A stretch of 64,000 nucleotides of DNA from Mesorhizobium sp. YC-39. Lineage in GTDB: Bacteria > Pseudomonadota > Alphaproteobacteria > Rhizobiales > Rhizobiaceae. Shown piece after piece: positions 1 through 8,453 of this stretch. The notes beneath the pieces were generated by a model, which was not told the DNA's origin, ran no database searches, and saw only the letters and a list, made by a program, of their open reading frames with translations. The stretch spans positions 1-64,000 of the forward strand of contig NZ_JAOWPS010000012.1 of assembly GCF_025753795.1 (NCBI RefSeq), written 5' to 3'. Position 1 is the stretch's first letter, and every line of letters starts with the position of its first letter. The translations under genes and the position numbers were made by a program.

Positions 1-406
1 GTCCGGTGCCGTCGCCACCGGCATGAACGATGCGCCGTCGGCAGTGCGCAGCCTCCAGTCCAAGGCGCAAAGACCTTTCCGGCGTGTAGTCGAAACGGAC
101 CCCAAAACCCTCCAGCGTTTCGATCGCGCCGGGCGCCGCGTGCAGGATTCGGCTTGCCATTTCCGCGTCACACAGCCCATCGCCAGCGGCGAGTGTATCG
201 GCCAGGTGCAGTGCCGGATTGTCGTCATCGGCGAGGCTGGCAGCCAGGCCGCCCTGTGCCCGCATACTAGACGTGTCCGTTCCGAGTGGCGTCCTCGACA
301 GAAGAAGCACCGGCTCAGGCGCCATATAAAGCGCAGTCATCAGCCCGGCGATGCCGCCGCCGATGATGATGGGTCTGCCAAAAAAGCTACGGACGTCCGC
401 GTTCAT
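1..406 (-). CDS. nadB: L-aspartate oxidase, N-terminal part (runs off the window)
   Basis: Flavoprotein that oxidises L-aspartate to iminoaspartate, the first step of de novo NAD synthesis; NadA uses the product. Read on the minus strand, the protein starts MNADVRSFFGRP, has an N-terminal FAD-binding Rossmann turn (IIIGGGIAGLMTAL) and then the SSMRAQGGLAA segment typical of the succinate dehydrogenase/NadB flavoprotein family. Only about 135 residues are inside the window. The ATG overlaps the nadA stop codon (ATGA), so the two are translationally coupled in an order nadA-nadB. The family call is firm; the rest of the gene cannot be judged. Confidence 0.9.
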   Translation of the reverse strand, partial: MNADVRSFFGRPIIIGGGIAGLMTALYMAPEPVLLLSRTPLGTDTSSMRAQGGLAASLADDDNPALHLADTLAAGDGLCDAEMASRILHAAPGAIETLEGFGVRFDYTPERSLRLGLEAAHCRRRIVHAGGDGTG

Positions 407-1377
407 ACGGCCAGCATCCGCTCGACAGCTAGCCGCGCCCGGCTGGCGATCTCAGGATCGATGCTCACAACATGCCGATTTTGCTCGAGAGCCACGCGGA
501 TGTTGGTGAGCGTGATCCGCTTCATGTGTGGACACAAATTGCAGGGGCGGATGAATTCGATCTCGGGATGCTGGAGCGCGACATTGTCGCTCATCGAACA
601 TTCCGTCATCAGCACGACGCGTGGCGGTTTTTGCCTTTCGACATAGTCGGACATGGCAGCAGTTGAACCGGAAAAATCGGCCTCTGCGACCACGTCGGGC
701 GGGCATTCGGGATGCGCGAGCACGATCACACCGGGATGGCTTTCGCGCAACTCTCGGATGTCGGCCGGTGTGAAGCGCTCATGCACCTCGCAGTGGCCTT
801 TCCAGGCGATGATCTCAACCTCGGTCTGGGCGGCGATGTTCTGGGCCAGATATTCGTCCGGCAGCATGATGACACGCGGAACGCCAAGGGACTCCACCAC
901 GGCCTTCGCATTGCCGGAGGTGCAGCATATATCGGACTCGGCTTTCACCTCGGCCGATGTGTTGACATAGGTGACGACCGGCACGCCGGGATAGCGTTGC
1001 CGCAGCAGCCGGATATCCTCGGCGGTGATCGAGTCGGCCAGCGAACAGCCTGCGCGCAAATCGGGAATGAGCACCGTCTTTCGCGGATTGAGCAGCTTCG
1101 CCGTCTCGGCCATGAAATGCACGCCGGCAAGCACGATCACATCCGCTTCGGTCGACATCGCCTTGCGGGCAAGCGCGAGGCTGTCGCCGACGATATCCGC
1201 GACACAGTGAAAGATGTCCGGCGTCTGGTAGTTATGCGCCAGGATGACGGCGTTTCGCCGCCGCTTCAGATCAAGGATGGCATCGATATCGCCGGCAAAC
1301 GCCGGCCACTCGATCGGGGGAATGACGCGCCGGACGCGGTCGTACAAAGATGCGCTCGAAGGCAGGATGGCGCTCAT
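403..1377 (-). CDS. nadA: Quinolinate synthase A
   Basis: Condenses iminoaspartate with dihydroxyacetone phosphate to quinolinate, using a [4Fe-4S] cluster. The 324-residue length fits the family. Expected landmarks are present: HNYQTPDIFHCVADIVGDS near residue 50, the cysteine in RAGCSLADS, VTYVNTSAEVKAESDICCTS with its cysteine pair, HPECPPDVV, and the C-terminal CNLCPHMKRITL that carries the last cluster ligand. The start at 1377 is preceded by GGAGG at good spacing. It is co-transcribed with nadB (4-bp overlap). The promoter region just upstream holds nested inverted repeats, the likely binding site of the NadQ-like regulator encoded next door. nadABC on a symbiosis island is known from Mesorhizobium loti, which fits this context. 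Confidence 0.95.
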   Translation of the reverse strand: MSAILPSSASLYDRVRRVIPPIEWPAFAGDIDAILDLKRRRNAVILAHNYQTPDIFHCVADIVGDSLALARKAMSTEADVIVLAGVHFMAETAKLLNPRKTVLIPDLRAGCSLADSITAEDIRLLRQRYPGVPVVTYVNTSAEVKAESDICCTSGNAKAVVESLGVPRVIMLPDEYLAQNIAAQTEVEIIAWKGHCEVHERFTPADIRELRESHPGVIVLAHPECPPDVVAEADFSGSTAAMSDYVERQKPPRVVLMTECSMSDNVALQHPEIEFIRPCNLCPHMKRITLTNIRVALEQNRHVVSIDPEIASRARLAVERMLAV

Positions 1378-1388
1378 CGAGCCTCCGG

Positions 1389-1433
1389 TTATAGTCTATA
1401 AGAATATAAGGTATATATCCTTTGTGACTATAA
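1389..1433. promoter_or_regulatory. Nested inverted repeats in the nadA promoter; probable NAD-regulator operator
   Basis: TTATAGTC (1389-1396) and GACTATAA (1426-1433) are exact inverted repeats flanking a second one, AAGG-TATATAT-CCTT (1408-1422). The whole block is very AT-rich within a GC-rich neighbourhood and lies 12-56 bp upstream of the nadA ATG, so it must overlap the promoter. The adjacent regulator gene makes it the obvious operator candidate. Binding itself is inferred. Confidence 0.65.
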
Positions 1434-1439
1434 GGGATG

Positions 1440-2402
1440 TCAAGCCCGCATAAGCGGCAATTTTGTCCCAGCAACCGGCCTCTCATCGAGAATGTCGTGC
1501 CGGAAGCGGTAGAGCTGTGCTGGCCGGCCTCCGGTCTCGGTGGTCGTCTCCCCGGTTTTTTCGACCAGCTCCTGCTGTTCGATGAGCCGGCGAAAGTTTG
1601 GTTTGTTGATGAGCCTGCCCGAGAGTGCTTCCACGGTTCGCTGCAGCTGCAGGAGTGTAAAGAGTGGCGGCACCAGTTCGAACACGACGGGCCGGTATTT
1701 GATTTTGGAGCGCAGCCGCGCAATAGCCGTTGCCAGGATACGGCGATGATCGGCGATCATGGATTTGCCTGGCACCGCGGTGTATGCGGCTGAATGTCCG
1801 CCGCGTACCGCTTCCTCCACCAGCATTGCCTCGTAGAGAAGTTCGTAGCGCTGCAGCGCGAACTCTTCGTTCCATGACCGGTCGTCGAAGCCGAAGGCGA
1901 TAGCCGTGCGCCGCCAGCGATCGAGCCGGATGGCGGTGTCGTCAGCGCTATCCGCCCATTTCCTCAAGCGCGGTCGCAGATCTTCCAGCACCGCCGCCGG
2001 CGCGCCGGAGCGGTGATCCTCCCATGGAAAATAGTCGTACCAGCTTGCCCAGGATCGCTTGGCCGCGGCGCCGGCGTCTTCGATCTGCGTAAGCGCGAGA
2101 TAGCTGATCGAAATTATGCGCTCCTCGGCCCCAATCCGGTCGCGATCGGCGAAGGTGTAAAGCTGTTCGATGTAGCCGAGCGGGTGGCCGGTCTGTTGTT
2201 CGACCCATCCCCTGAGGCCGGACTGCAGCGAACGGTGAGCTAGTTCGAACGGACCTGACGGCAGGGCATTTGCCTGCGGGATGGTGAGAACGCAGGGGAC
2301 GCTGTTATTCATGGCGACGACGACGGCTATCAGGTCCGCCTTGACGTTGTTGCCCTTGCCTCCAGATCTGCGTTGCCTGGTCGGCTTTTCCTGCTGGTCC
2401 AT
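1440..2402 (-). CDS. nadQ: NadQ/NrtR-type regulator of NAD metabolism (Nudix-like plus winged helix)
   Basis: Protein of about 320 residues matching the alphaproteobacterial 'NAD regulator' family (COG4111-like, NadQ): a Nudix-like N-terminal half (VVAMNNSVPCVLTIPQ, then QLYTFADRDR) and a C-terminal winged-helix half (FELVPPLFTLLQLQRTVEA). The Nudix hydrolase signature is not obvious, as expected for a sensor rather than an enzyme. I chose ATG 2402 (MDQQEKPTRQ) because the frame upstream of it has no family-like sequence. It sits on the same strand directly upstream of nadA-nadB. It is expected to repress nadAB when NAD or a derivative is plentiful. NadQ versus NrtR subfamily is from memory of the family, not a search. 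Confidence 0.75.
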   Translation of the reverse strand: MDQQEKPTRQRRSGGKGNNVKADLIAVVVAMNNSVPCVLTIPQANALPSGPFELAHRSLQSGLRGWVEQQTGHPLGYIEQLYTFADRDRIGAEERIISISYLALTQIEDAGAAAKRSWASWYDYFPWEDHRSGAPAAVLEDLRPRLRKWADSADDTAIRLDRWRRTAIAFGFDDRSWNEEFALQRYELLYEAMLVEEAVRGGHSAAYTAVPGKSMIADHRRILATAIARLRSKIKYRPVVFELVPPLFTLLQLQRTVEALSGRLINKPNFRRLIEQQELVEKTGETTTETGGRPAQLYRFRHDILDERPVAGTKLPLMRA

Positions 2403-2593
2403 GATCCCTGGCTGCGCTGAGTTCCCCTGCGTAAGCAGCTGAACCGATTTAGATCGGTTTTCTACGATAATTGTTAGTGCGTCAACACCACGGAATGGAA
2501 CCTGCCGAATGAGCACCGCTCAACGTGGTGACAATGGAGCGTAGGGCGGTGCGCGGGGACTCGAACGCGCCTAAAAACGCTTTTGAAACCGCA

Positions 2594-2661
2594 GCATCTG
2601 AATGCCAGATGGCTCAAATCTACAAACAGAATTTGACGCTCACAACGCTCGCGGGGATCGT
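2594..2661 (+). promoter_or_regulatory. LysR-type site A and promoter of the doeA-like gene
   Basis: The palindrome CATCT-GAATGCC-AGATG (ATC 2596-2598, GAT 2608-2610) fits ATC-N9-GAT. It is followed 15 bp later by AGAATTTGACGC, giving TTGACG at 2633-2638 as a -35 candidate, 30 bp from the palindrome centre. The -10 candidate (2656-2661, GATCGT) is weak. The same spacing recurs at eight other promoters in the window. Confidence 0.6.
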
Positions 2662-2717
2662 GCCGCGGCATGCTCTCGCTTTCCGAGTGAGCAAGCGAAA
2701 ACCCCGAAAGGGAAGCT

Positions 2718-3899
2718 ATGCAGACGAAAACTCTGAATTTCAGCTTGGACGAGTATGCGGAACGGCTGCGCAAAACCAGAGCGGCCATGGAGAAACGCGG
2801 CATCGACACTCTCATCATTAGCGATCCGGCCAATATGCATTGGTTGACCGGTTATGACGGCTGGTCGTTTTATGTTCATCAGGCCGTCGTCGTACCGCCG
2901 TCAGGTGATCCGATTTGGTTCGGTCGTGGCATCGACGCAGCCGGCGCAATGAGGACGTGCTACTTCGGGAACGAAAATATCGCCTCCTATCCAGATCACT
3001 ATGTCCATTCGCCTGAGCGCCATCCCATGGAATTGCTTGGCAAGCTGCTGGTTGAGCGCAAACTGGGCAAGGGTGTCATAGGCATCGAAAAGGATGCCTA
3101 CTGGTTCTCGGCTGCGGCTTACGAGACGCTTATGGCCGGCCTGCCCAACGCCAGGTTCACCGATGCGACCGTTCTCGTGAATTGGGAAAGGCTTGTGAAA
3201 AGCCCGGCGGAGATCGCTTTCATGCGAAAAGCCGCTCGCATCATCGAGCTGATGCACAAGCGCATCTACGAAAAGGTCGAGCCGGGTATGCGCAAGTGTG
3301 ACTTGGCGGCCGAGATCTATGATGCAGCTATTCGCGGCACGTCCGAGTTCGGCGGAGATTACCCGGCGCTTGTGCCACTGCTCCCGTCGGGAGCCGACGC
3401 CGCTGCTTGCCATCTGACTTGGGACGACCGGCCGATGCGCAACAACGAGGGCACTTTTTTCGAGATCGCCGGCGTCTATCGGCGCTACCATTGTCCGATG
3501 TCGCGGACGGTCTATCTGGGCAAACCAAGCCAGACGTTCTTGAACGCCGAGAAGATGACGTTAGAGGGAATGGAGGCGGGTTTGGCCGTCGCTAAACCAG
3601 GGGCCGCCGCAGAGGACATAGCGATCGCGTTCTGTGATGTGCTTGAACGCTACGGTATCAGAAAGGAAAACCGCGTCGGCTATTCGGTCGGGTGCGCCTA
3701 TCCGCCGGACTGGGGTGAGCACGCGATGAGTCTGCGTCGTGGCGACAAGACCGAGCTTCAGCCCGGGATAACATTCCATTTTATGACCGGTCTGTGGATG
3801 GAGGACTGGGGCTTTGAGATGACCGAGACCGTTCTCATTACCGAGACCGGAATGGAGTGCTTGGCCAACGTCCCGCGGCAACTGTTCGTGAAAAACTAA
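2718..3899 (+). CDS. Ectoine hydrolase-like M24-fold enzyme (DoeA/EutD family)
   Basis: 393-residue protein of the pita-bread M24 fold, close to DoeA/EutD along its whole length. Examples are NMHWLTGYDGWSFYVHQAV, RHPMELLGKLLV, GGDYPALVPLLPSG and the ending CLANVPRQLFVK. DoeA opens the ectoine ring to N-acetyl-diaminobutyrate. The acidic residues that bind metal in M24 aminopeptidases are not in place (EIAGVYRRYHCPMSRT instead of the D-x-G...D pattern), so it is a creatinase-like, metal-independent hydrolase, as known for DoeA. The start has a good AAAGGG ribosome site. It is first in an operon with an M20 deacetylase 58 bp downstream. The true substrate could be ectoine or a related cyclic amidine, because DoeB of the classical pathway (AstE family) is not in the window. 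Confidence 0.82.
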   Translation: MQTKTLNFSLDEYAERLRKTRAAMEKRGIDTLIISDPANMHWLTGYDGWSFYVHQAVVVPPSGDPIWFGRGIDAAGAMRTCYFGNENIASYPDHYVHSPERHPMELLGKLLVERKLGKGVIGIEKDAYWFSAAAYETLMAGLPNARFTDATVLVNWERLVKSPAEIAFMRKAARIIELMHKRIYEKVEPGMRKCDLAAEIYDAAIRGTSEFGGDYPALVPLLPSGADAAACHLTWDDRPMRNNEGTFFEIAGVYRRYHCPMSRTVYLGKPSQTFLNAEKMTLEGMEAGLAVAKPGAAAEDIAIAFCDVLERYGIRKENRVGYSVGCAYPPDWGEHAMSLRRGDKTELQPGITFHFMTGLWMEDWGFEMTETVLITETGMECLANVPRQLFVKN

Positions 3900-3957
3900 G
3901 CGCGGCGAGATGAGGGCGTAGCACTGGTGCTTTTGCTCTGGCGGCTGCTACGGGCAC

Positions 3958-5133
3958 ATGGAGAATGAAATGTCAGCGGCGCTGATCGAAGACGCAAAAC
4001 ACATACTTGAAAAACTGGTCGCCTTCCCGACCGTCTCCCACGAGTCGAACCTTGCCTTGGTGGACTATATGGCAGATTTCCTCCGCCAGCTTGGGGCAAG
4101 GGTGTTTCTCCAGCACAATGAAGACGGCCGAAAGGCCAATCTGTTCGCCACATTGGGTCCTCAAAAGGATGGGGGTATCGTTCTATCCGGGCACTCGGAT
4201 GTCGTCCCGGTGGAAGGGCAGGACTGGTCCAGCGATCCTTTTATGATGCTGGAGAGCGACGGGCGGCTATACGGCCGCGGCACGTGCGATATGAAAGGCT
4301 TTCTCGCCTGCTGCCTTGCCATTGCTCCGGAGGCGGCGGAACTCACTCTCAAGCGACCGCTGCATTTTGCGTTTACCTACGATGAAGAGGTAGGTTGCTT
4401 TGGCGCCCAGGCGTTGATGAGCGAACTGGCCCGTCGCAATATCAGGCCCGCAGCCGCAGTCATTGGCGAGCCGACGTTGATGCAGGTCGTCGAGGGGCAC
4501 AAGGGATGCTATGAATACACGACCAACTTTGTAGGCCTTGAGGGCCATGGGTCCCGACCAGATCTCGGTGTCAATGCCATTCAGTACGCGGCAAGGTTCA
4601 TAACGCATCTCATGGAGCTCGGCGAAGAACTTAAGGGGCGGGCGATGGCAGGAAGTCGCTTTGACCCGCCCTGGGCGACAATTCAGGTCGGACGAATTTC
4701 CGGTGGCGCGGGCCGTAACATTATTGCGGGCCATTGCTCGGTAGAATGGGAGATGCGCCCGGTTCAGCCTTCTGACTCCTCGTTTGTGAAGCAGAGCCTC
4801 GAAGTTTTTATCAACCGGGAACTCTTACCCTCAATGAAGGCGGTATCACCGACTGCAGCTGTCGAAACGATTGTAGTGGGTGAAGTCGAAGGGCTCCAGG
4901 TCGTCGCACAGTCGGAGGCGCGAGACATTGCCTTCGAAACAACCGGCGCCAATGGTGCTGACGTCGTCGCCTTCGGTACCGAAGCGGGGCTTTTTCAGGA
5001 AGCCGGCATTTCCGCCATCATCTGTGGGCCAGGTTCAATCGAGCAGGCCCACAAGCCGAATGAATTTGTCGAGGTCGATCAGCTGAAGAGTTGCTTGAAG
5101 ATGCTTGCACGACTGCAATCAAAACTCGTTTAA
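3958..5133 (+). CDS. ArgE-like M20 family deacetylase
   Basis: 391-residue zinc hydrolase resembling acetylornithine deacetylase. Metal and catalytic residues are visible: GHSDVVPVEG (His and Asp), GRGTCDMKG (bridging Asp), YDEEVGC (general-base Glu pair), a Glu in GEPTLM, and the C-terminal AHKPNEFV (His). A dimerisation domain occupies about residues 180-290. It follows the DoeA-like gene on the same strand, the place where DoeB normally removes the acetyl group after ring opening. I infer that it deacylates the hydrolase product, replacing the unrelated AstE-type DoeB. It could instead be a housekeeping-type ArgE paralogue, but the context argues against that. Confidence 0.8.
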   Translation: MENEMSAALIEDAKHILEKLVAFPTVSHESNLALVDYMADFLRQLGARVFLQHNEDGRKANLFATLGPQKDGGIVLSGHSDVVPVEGQDWSSDPFMMLESDGRLYGRGTCDMKGFLACCLAIAPEAAELTLKRPLHFAFTYDEEVGCFGAQALMSELARRNIRPAAAVIGEPTLMQVVEGHKGCYEYTTNFVGLEGHGSRPDLGVNAIQYAARFITHLMELGEELKGRAMAGSRFDPPWATIQVGRISGGAGRNIIAGHCSVEWEMRPVQPSDSSFVKQSLEVFINRELLPSMKAVSPTAAVETIVVGEVEGLQVVAQSEARDIAFETTGANGADVVAFGTEAGLFQEAGISAIICGPGSIEQAHKPNEFVEVDQLKSCLKMLARLQSKLV

Positions 5134-5331
5134 CTACTCATCGCTGCCGGCAAAAAGGATTGTCGAACTAGGCGCTCATCATTGCATCGCCGCACGCTTC
5201 GCGTCATTCGCACAATCGCTGTTGGAAGCTGGGTTCAGGCTGCGCCAACCCATCGGAACTCATGGGTCAGATGAGAGCGATCCCTCCGAGCGACGATGGG
5301 AGATCACCGCCCTGTGCCCGCTGACATTAAA

Positions 5332-5399
5332 TGATCTGATTTCTAGATCGTGCCCATCTACACATGGCATTTGACGCTTCGTTTGCGCAGGAATAGCGG
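5332..5399 (+). promoter_or_regulatory. LysR-type site B and promoter of the M20D gene
   Basis: Palindrome GATCT-GATTTCT-AGATC (5333-5349), an ATC-N9-GAT element, then 15 bp, then GGCATTTGACGC. TTGACG at 5371-5376 lies 30 bp from the palindrome centre. A -10 candidate (AATAGC, around 5391-5396) is poor. The rest of the 328-bp gap (5134-5461) shows no gene. A strong AGGAGG ribosome site (around 5450) precedes the next ATG. Confidence 0.6.
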
Positions 5400-5461
5400 G
5401 ATGAACCTAGATCGTTCGGGGTCGATTAGCACCATGCGTGCCGTAGATCAGGAGGTATCCC

Positions 5462-6634
5462 ATGCCCGTTATCAACCGTGTGGCGGATTTGCATGCTGAT
5501 ATCATAGCTTGGCGGCGGGACCTGCATCGGCATCCAGAGCTTCTTTATGATGTCCATCGAACCTCGGCTTTTGTCGCGGCTCGCTTGCGTGAATTTGGCT
5601 GTGATGAAGTTGTCGAAGGCATCGGGCGTACAGGCGTTGTGGGCGTCATCAAAGGGCGTTTGCAGACAGAGTCCAGTCCATACCTATCGATTGGATTGAG
5701 GGCCGATATGGATGCGCTGCCCATTCTAGAGGCTACAGGCTTGCCCTATGCGTCACAGACTCCCGGTAGAATGCACGCGTGCGGCCATGACGGCCATACG
5801 GCTATGTTACTGGGTGCTGCCAGCTACCTCGCAGAAACACGAAATTTCCGTGGCAACGCCGTATTGATTTTCCAACCCGCTGAAGAAGAGGAAGCTGGCG
5901 CTGCTGCTATGATCAGGGACGGCTTGATGGAACGCTTCGATGTATCCGAAGTGTTCGGCATGCACAATTGGCCGGGTCTTGCATTGGGATCATTCAGCAT
6001 TCGGCCAGGTGCCATGATGGCGGCTTACAATGTCGTGGAGATAAACATTGAGGGGCGGGGAGGTCACGCATCTGCGCCGCACGACTGCATTGATCCGGTT
6101 CTGGTCGGCGCTCAGCTTGTAACAGCCGTCCAGCAAATTGTATCGCGGAACGTGGATCCCTTGGAAGCAGCGGGAGTCACGATATCCGAATTTCACGCCG
6201 GCTCAACGCCAGGTGTGATCCCACAATCAGCTGTTTTGCGTGGAACGATCCGCTCGCTTTCAGTCGCGGTGCACGACCTGATCAAGGCTCGATTAAGCGA
6301 AATTGTTGCTGGCACGGCGAAGATGAGCGGCGCCCATATCGAGCTTTCATTTATTGGTGGTGCCCCGCTGACGTTTAACCACTCTGATCAGACCGAGACA
6401 GCGCTTACGGTCGCAAAGGATTTGGTCGGGGAAGCCAATGTCCATTCTAATCGACCTATCATGGCGGCTGAAGACTTCGGTTACATGTTGGAAGCACGTC
6501 CAGGGGCTTATATACTTTGCGGAAATGGCGATAGCGCGGGTTTGCATCATCCCGCTTATGACTTCAATGACGAGGCTATTCCCTACGGAACTTCCTACTG
6601 GATCAAGCTTGTCGAGACCAAGCTCGCGCCATGA
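5462..6634 (+). CDS. M20D amidohydrolase (hippurate/N-acyl-amino-acid hydrolase type)
   Basis: 390-residue metal-dependent amidohydrolase. Signatures in order: WRRDLHRHPEL near residue 18, the metal site RADMDALPI, MHACGHDGHTAML (two His and a Cys ligand), FQPAEEEEAGA (catalytic Glu), MHNWPGL, the dimerisation-domain histidine in GGHASAPHDCIDP, and the C-terminal AAEDFGYML and GLHHPAYDF. The family hydrolyses N-acyl amino acids, hippurate or IAA conjugates. The gene is preceded by its own LysR-type site, and the next unit, a second M24 hydrolase, has one as well. It may accept a second, differently acylated intermediate of the same pathway; the exact substrate cannot be told from sequence. 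Confidence 0.82.
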   Translation: MPVINRVADLHADIIAWRRDLHRHPELLYDVHRTSAFVAARLREFGCDEVVEGIGRTGVVGVIKGRLQTESSPYLSIGLRADMDALPILEATGLPYASQTPGRMHACGHDGHTAMLLGAASYLAETRNFRGNAVLIFQPAEEEEAGAAAMIRDGLMERFDVSEVFGMHNWPGLALGSFSIRPGAMMAAYNVVEINIEGRGGHASAPHDCIDPVLVGAQLVTAVQQIVSRNVDPLEAAGVTISEFHAGSTPGVIPQSAVLRGTIRSLSVAVHDLIKARLSEIVAGTAKMSGAHIELSFIGGAPLTFNHSDQTETALTVAKDLVGEANVHSNRPIMAAEDFGYMLEARPGAYILCGNGDSAGLHHPAYDFNDEAIPYGTSYWIKLVETKLAP

Positions 6635-6692
6635 AGCGATCAGGCGACGTGTCGAAGCTTAGCGGCTCAGACGAAACCAAGCGTATGGCGAC

Positions 6693-6760
6693 CGATCTCA
6701 ACGCTAGATGGGCCCTATATCGACACTGCATTTGACCGATCAAACGATGCCCACGCATAT
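6693..6760 (+). promoter_or_regulatory. LysR-type site C and promoter of the second M24 gene
   Basis: CGATCTCAACGCTAGATGG (6693-6711; ATC-N9-GAT), a 15-bp spacer, then TGCATTTGACCG with TTGACC at 6732-6737 and GCATAT at 6755-6760 (17-bp spacing), one of the better promoter matches in the set. Because this promoter lies inside an open frame that continues into the next gene, the true start must be downstream (6906). Confidence 0.62.
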
Positions 6761-6905
6761 TCGTCCAGAGCCAGCGCGAACGCATGGGCAACCTCGGGGC
6801 AAACAGATGGTCCTTTATCCGCCTATGAGCGTGTTTGTACGAACCAAAAACCAGTCGCCCGAGGGCGACTCTGCGAATAAATCCACTCAAATCGGGGAAT
6901 ACGGG

Positions 6906-8051
6906 ATGAATCACTACGCTACTTCGGCCAGTCTTGAACATGAACGCCGACTAAACGACGTCAGGCAGGTTTGTCGAGACCGAAAAATTGACGTAGCTGT
7001 ATTCACCAGCCCGGAGAATATCTGCTATATTACGGGTCTTGATTATGAAGGATATTTCGCTCTTCATGCTCTGCTTGTATCGCCAAATGGGAAATCAATT
7101 CTATTTGCTCGCTATATCGAGGCGCCTACAGTTGCTCGGCAGACGTCAGGCGTTGAATTTGCCGGATACACCGACGCTGATGACGTTGCCGCACTGATAA
7201 CGGCTAAAATAGTCTCGCTCGCCGGGGAAGGCGCGCGCGTTGCGCTTCAGCGAAACAGTGCCTCTACGGTTAGGATAGATGCCCCTCTGCACTCATATCT
7301 TCCTAAAGCCGATATCATTGATGCATCGGGTATAGTCGAGAGCCTGCGAGACGTAAAATCGCCTTTCGAAATAGAGCAGATAAAGCGCGCCGCAGAAATT
7401 TCAGATCTCATGGTTTCCACCGGTCTGCGTGAAGCGGGTAAGGGGGTAGTCGAAAACATTGTTGCTGCCAAGATTTACGGTGCGATGATCGCAGCGGGAG
7501 GTCAATGTCCGGGCTTTCCACCATTCGTCAGATCCGGTGACAGGATACCAGAGCCACATACTTCTTGGACCGACCAGCCTCTGAAAGATGGTGCTCCGCT
7601 TCTTCTGGAATTGTCGGGCTGTGTAAATCGCTATCATGCACCAATGGCTCGATACGGGTACATTGGATTCGCATCCGCGGCTGCGAAGCGATTAAGCGAG
7701 GTGAGCCACCAAGCGCATCTGGCCGCGCTTGCAGCTCTCAAACCCGGATGTCGTGCTCGGGATGTCTATTCCGCTTGGAAGGCATGTCTTGACCCTGCGA
7801 AAGTTCTGCCGAGAGCCCCTCACTGTGGCTATACGGTCGGTCTATCCTTCCCACCCACCTGGACTGGCGGCCCCGGAGTTCAGAGCCTGCATGAGACGAG
7901 CTCGATGGAAATCCGTGAGTCCATGGTGTTCCATCTTTTGACGTGGGTAACCGATGGGCAGAATGACCACTTTCTTTCTGACTGCGTTGTCGTCGAAAAG
8001 GCCGGTGCCGTTTTTCTAACGAAAACGCCAAGAGAGATTTTCGAGATCTGA
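6906..8051 (+). CDS. Second DoeA/creatinase-like M24 hydrolase
   Basis: About 381 residues from ATG 6906 (MNHYATSASLEHERR), chosen because site C lies upstream in the same frame and GGGG precedes this ATG. The N-terminal domain has ENICYITGLDYEGYFALHALLV. The C-terminal pita-bread domain has CPGFPPFVRSG, LELSGCVNRYHAPMAR, GYTVGLSFPPTW and the ending LTKTPREIFEI. It is only moderately similar to the first M24 protein, so this is an old divergence and not a recent copy. Metal ligands are again missing, which points to a creatinase/DoeA-type non-metal amidohydrolase. In a DoeA-type pathway a second hydrolase could open a differently substituted ring or the hydroxylated form. Confidence 0.75.
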   Translation: MNHYATSASLEHERRLNDVRQVCRDRKIDVAVFTSPENICYITGLDYEGYFALHALLVSPNGKSILFARYIEAPTVARQTSGVEFAGYTDADDVAALITAKIVSLAGEGARVALQRNSASTVRIDAPLHSYLPKADIIDASGIVESLRDVKSPFEIEQIKRAAEISDLMVSTGLREAGKGVVENIVAAKIYGAMIAAGGQCPGFPPFVRSGDRIPEPHTSWTDQPLKDGAPLLLELSGCVNRYHAPMARYGYIGFASAAAKRLSEVSHQAHLAALAALKPGCRARDVYSAWKACLDPAKVLPRAPHCGYTVGLSFPPTWTGGPGVQSLHETSSMEIRESMVFHLLTWVTDGQNDHFLSDCVVVEKAGAVFLTKTPREIFEI

Positions 8052-8210
8052 CAAAAATCGGTCGGCTTATATTTCGACTGGGCGGCGAGGCAGAGTTCTT
8101 TCCTGCCATCGCGGGTTGAGACAAGGCAGGTTGTCAAGTATCAGCTCTCCTCGGAACTAATCTCTTCTGCCCGGTATTGATCTGGCCATCTGGTCTCGAC
8201 TGCGCTTCGG

Positions 8211-8277
8211 CCATCTTAAAACGCGATGGCCCCTTTCGAGACTCTATGTTGGTGCGCCAAAGCCAAGCGACCCATAA
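8211..8277 (+). promoter_or_regulatory. LysR-type site D and promoter of the sox operon
   Basis: CCATCTTAAAACGCGATGG (8211-8229), then 15 bp, then TATGTTGGTGCG; TTGGTG (8249-8254) and CCATAA (8272-8277) are -35/-10 candidates at 17 bp. This 19-mer is almost identical to those before the two methylaspartate ammonia-lyase genes. The remainder of 8052-8453 shows no gene. Confidence 0.62.
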
Positions 8278-8453
8278 TCGATCGCAGTCGAGCAAATCGA
8301 TCTCCCTCTTCAACAAGAAGTGGAGCCTGTGCAGAAGAAGTCCAAACGTCTTGCACCTGACCGGGGCGCAAATGTCTAGGTCACCATCGAGCGGGGCGCG
8401 GGAAAAACTCTGCATTTCTTTTCGTCTGCTGCTCATAAAATAGCGGGTTCGGC

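Noticed and set aside
23..646. 207-codon + strand frame at the left edge
   Set aside because: Opposite-strand shadow of nadA and nadB with no protein-like features.
6693..6738. The operator plus ATTTGACC box looked like a nod box
   Set aside because: It shares ATC-N9-GAT with NodD sites but lacks the conserved second half (AATCGATTTTACCAATC-like), and the encoded LysR protein is Nac/CynR-like, not NodD.
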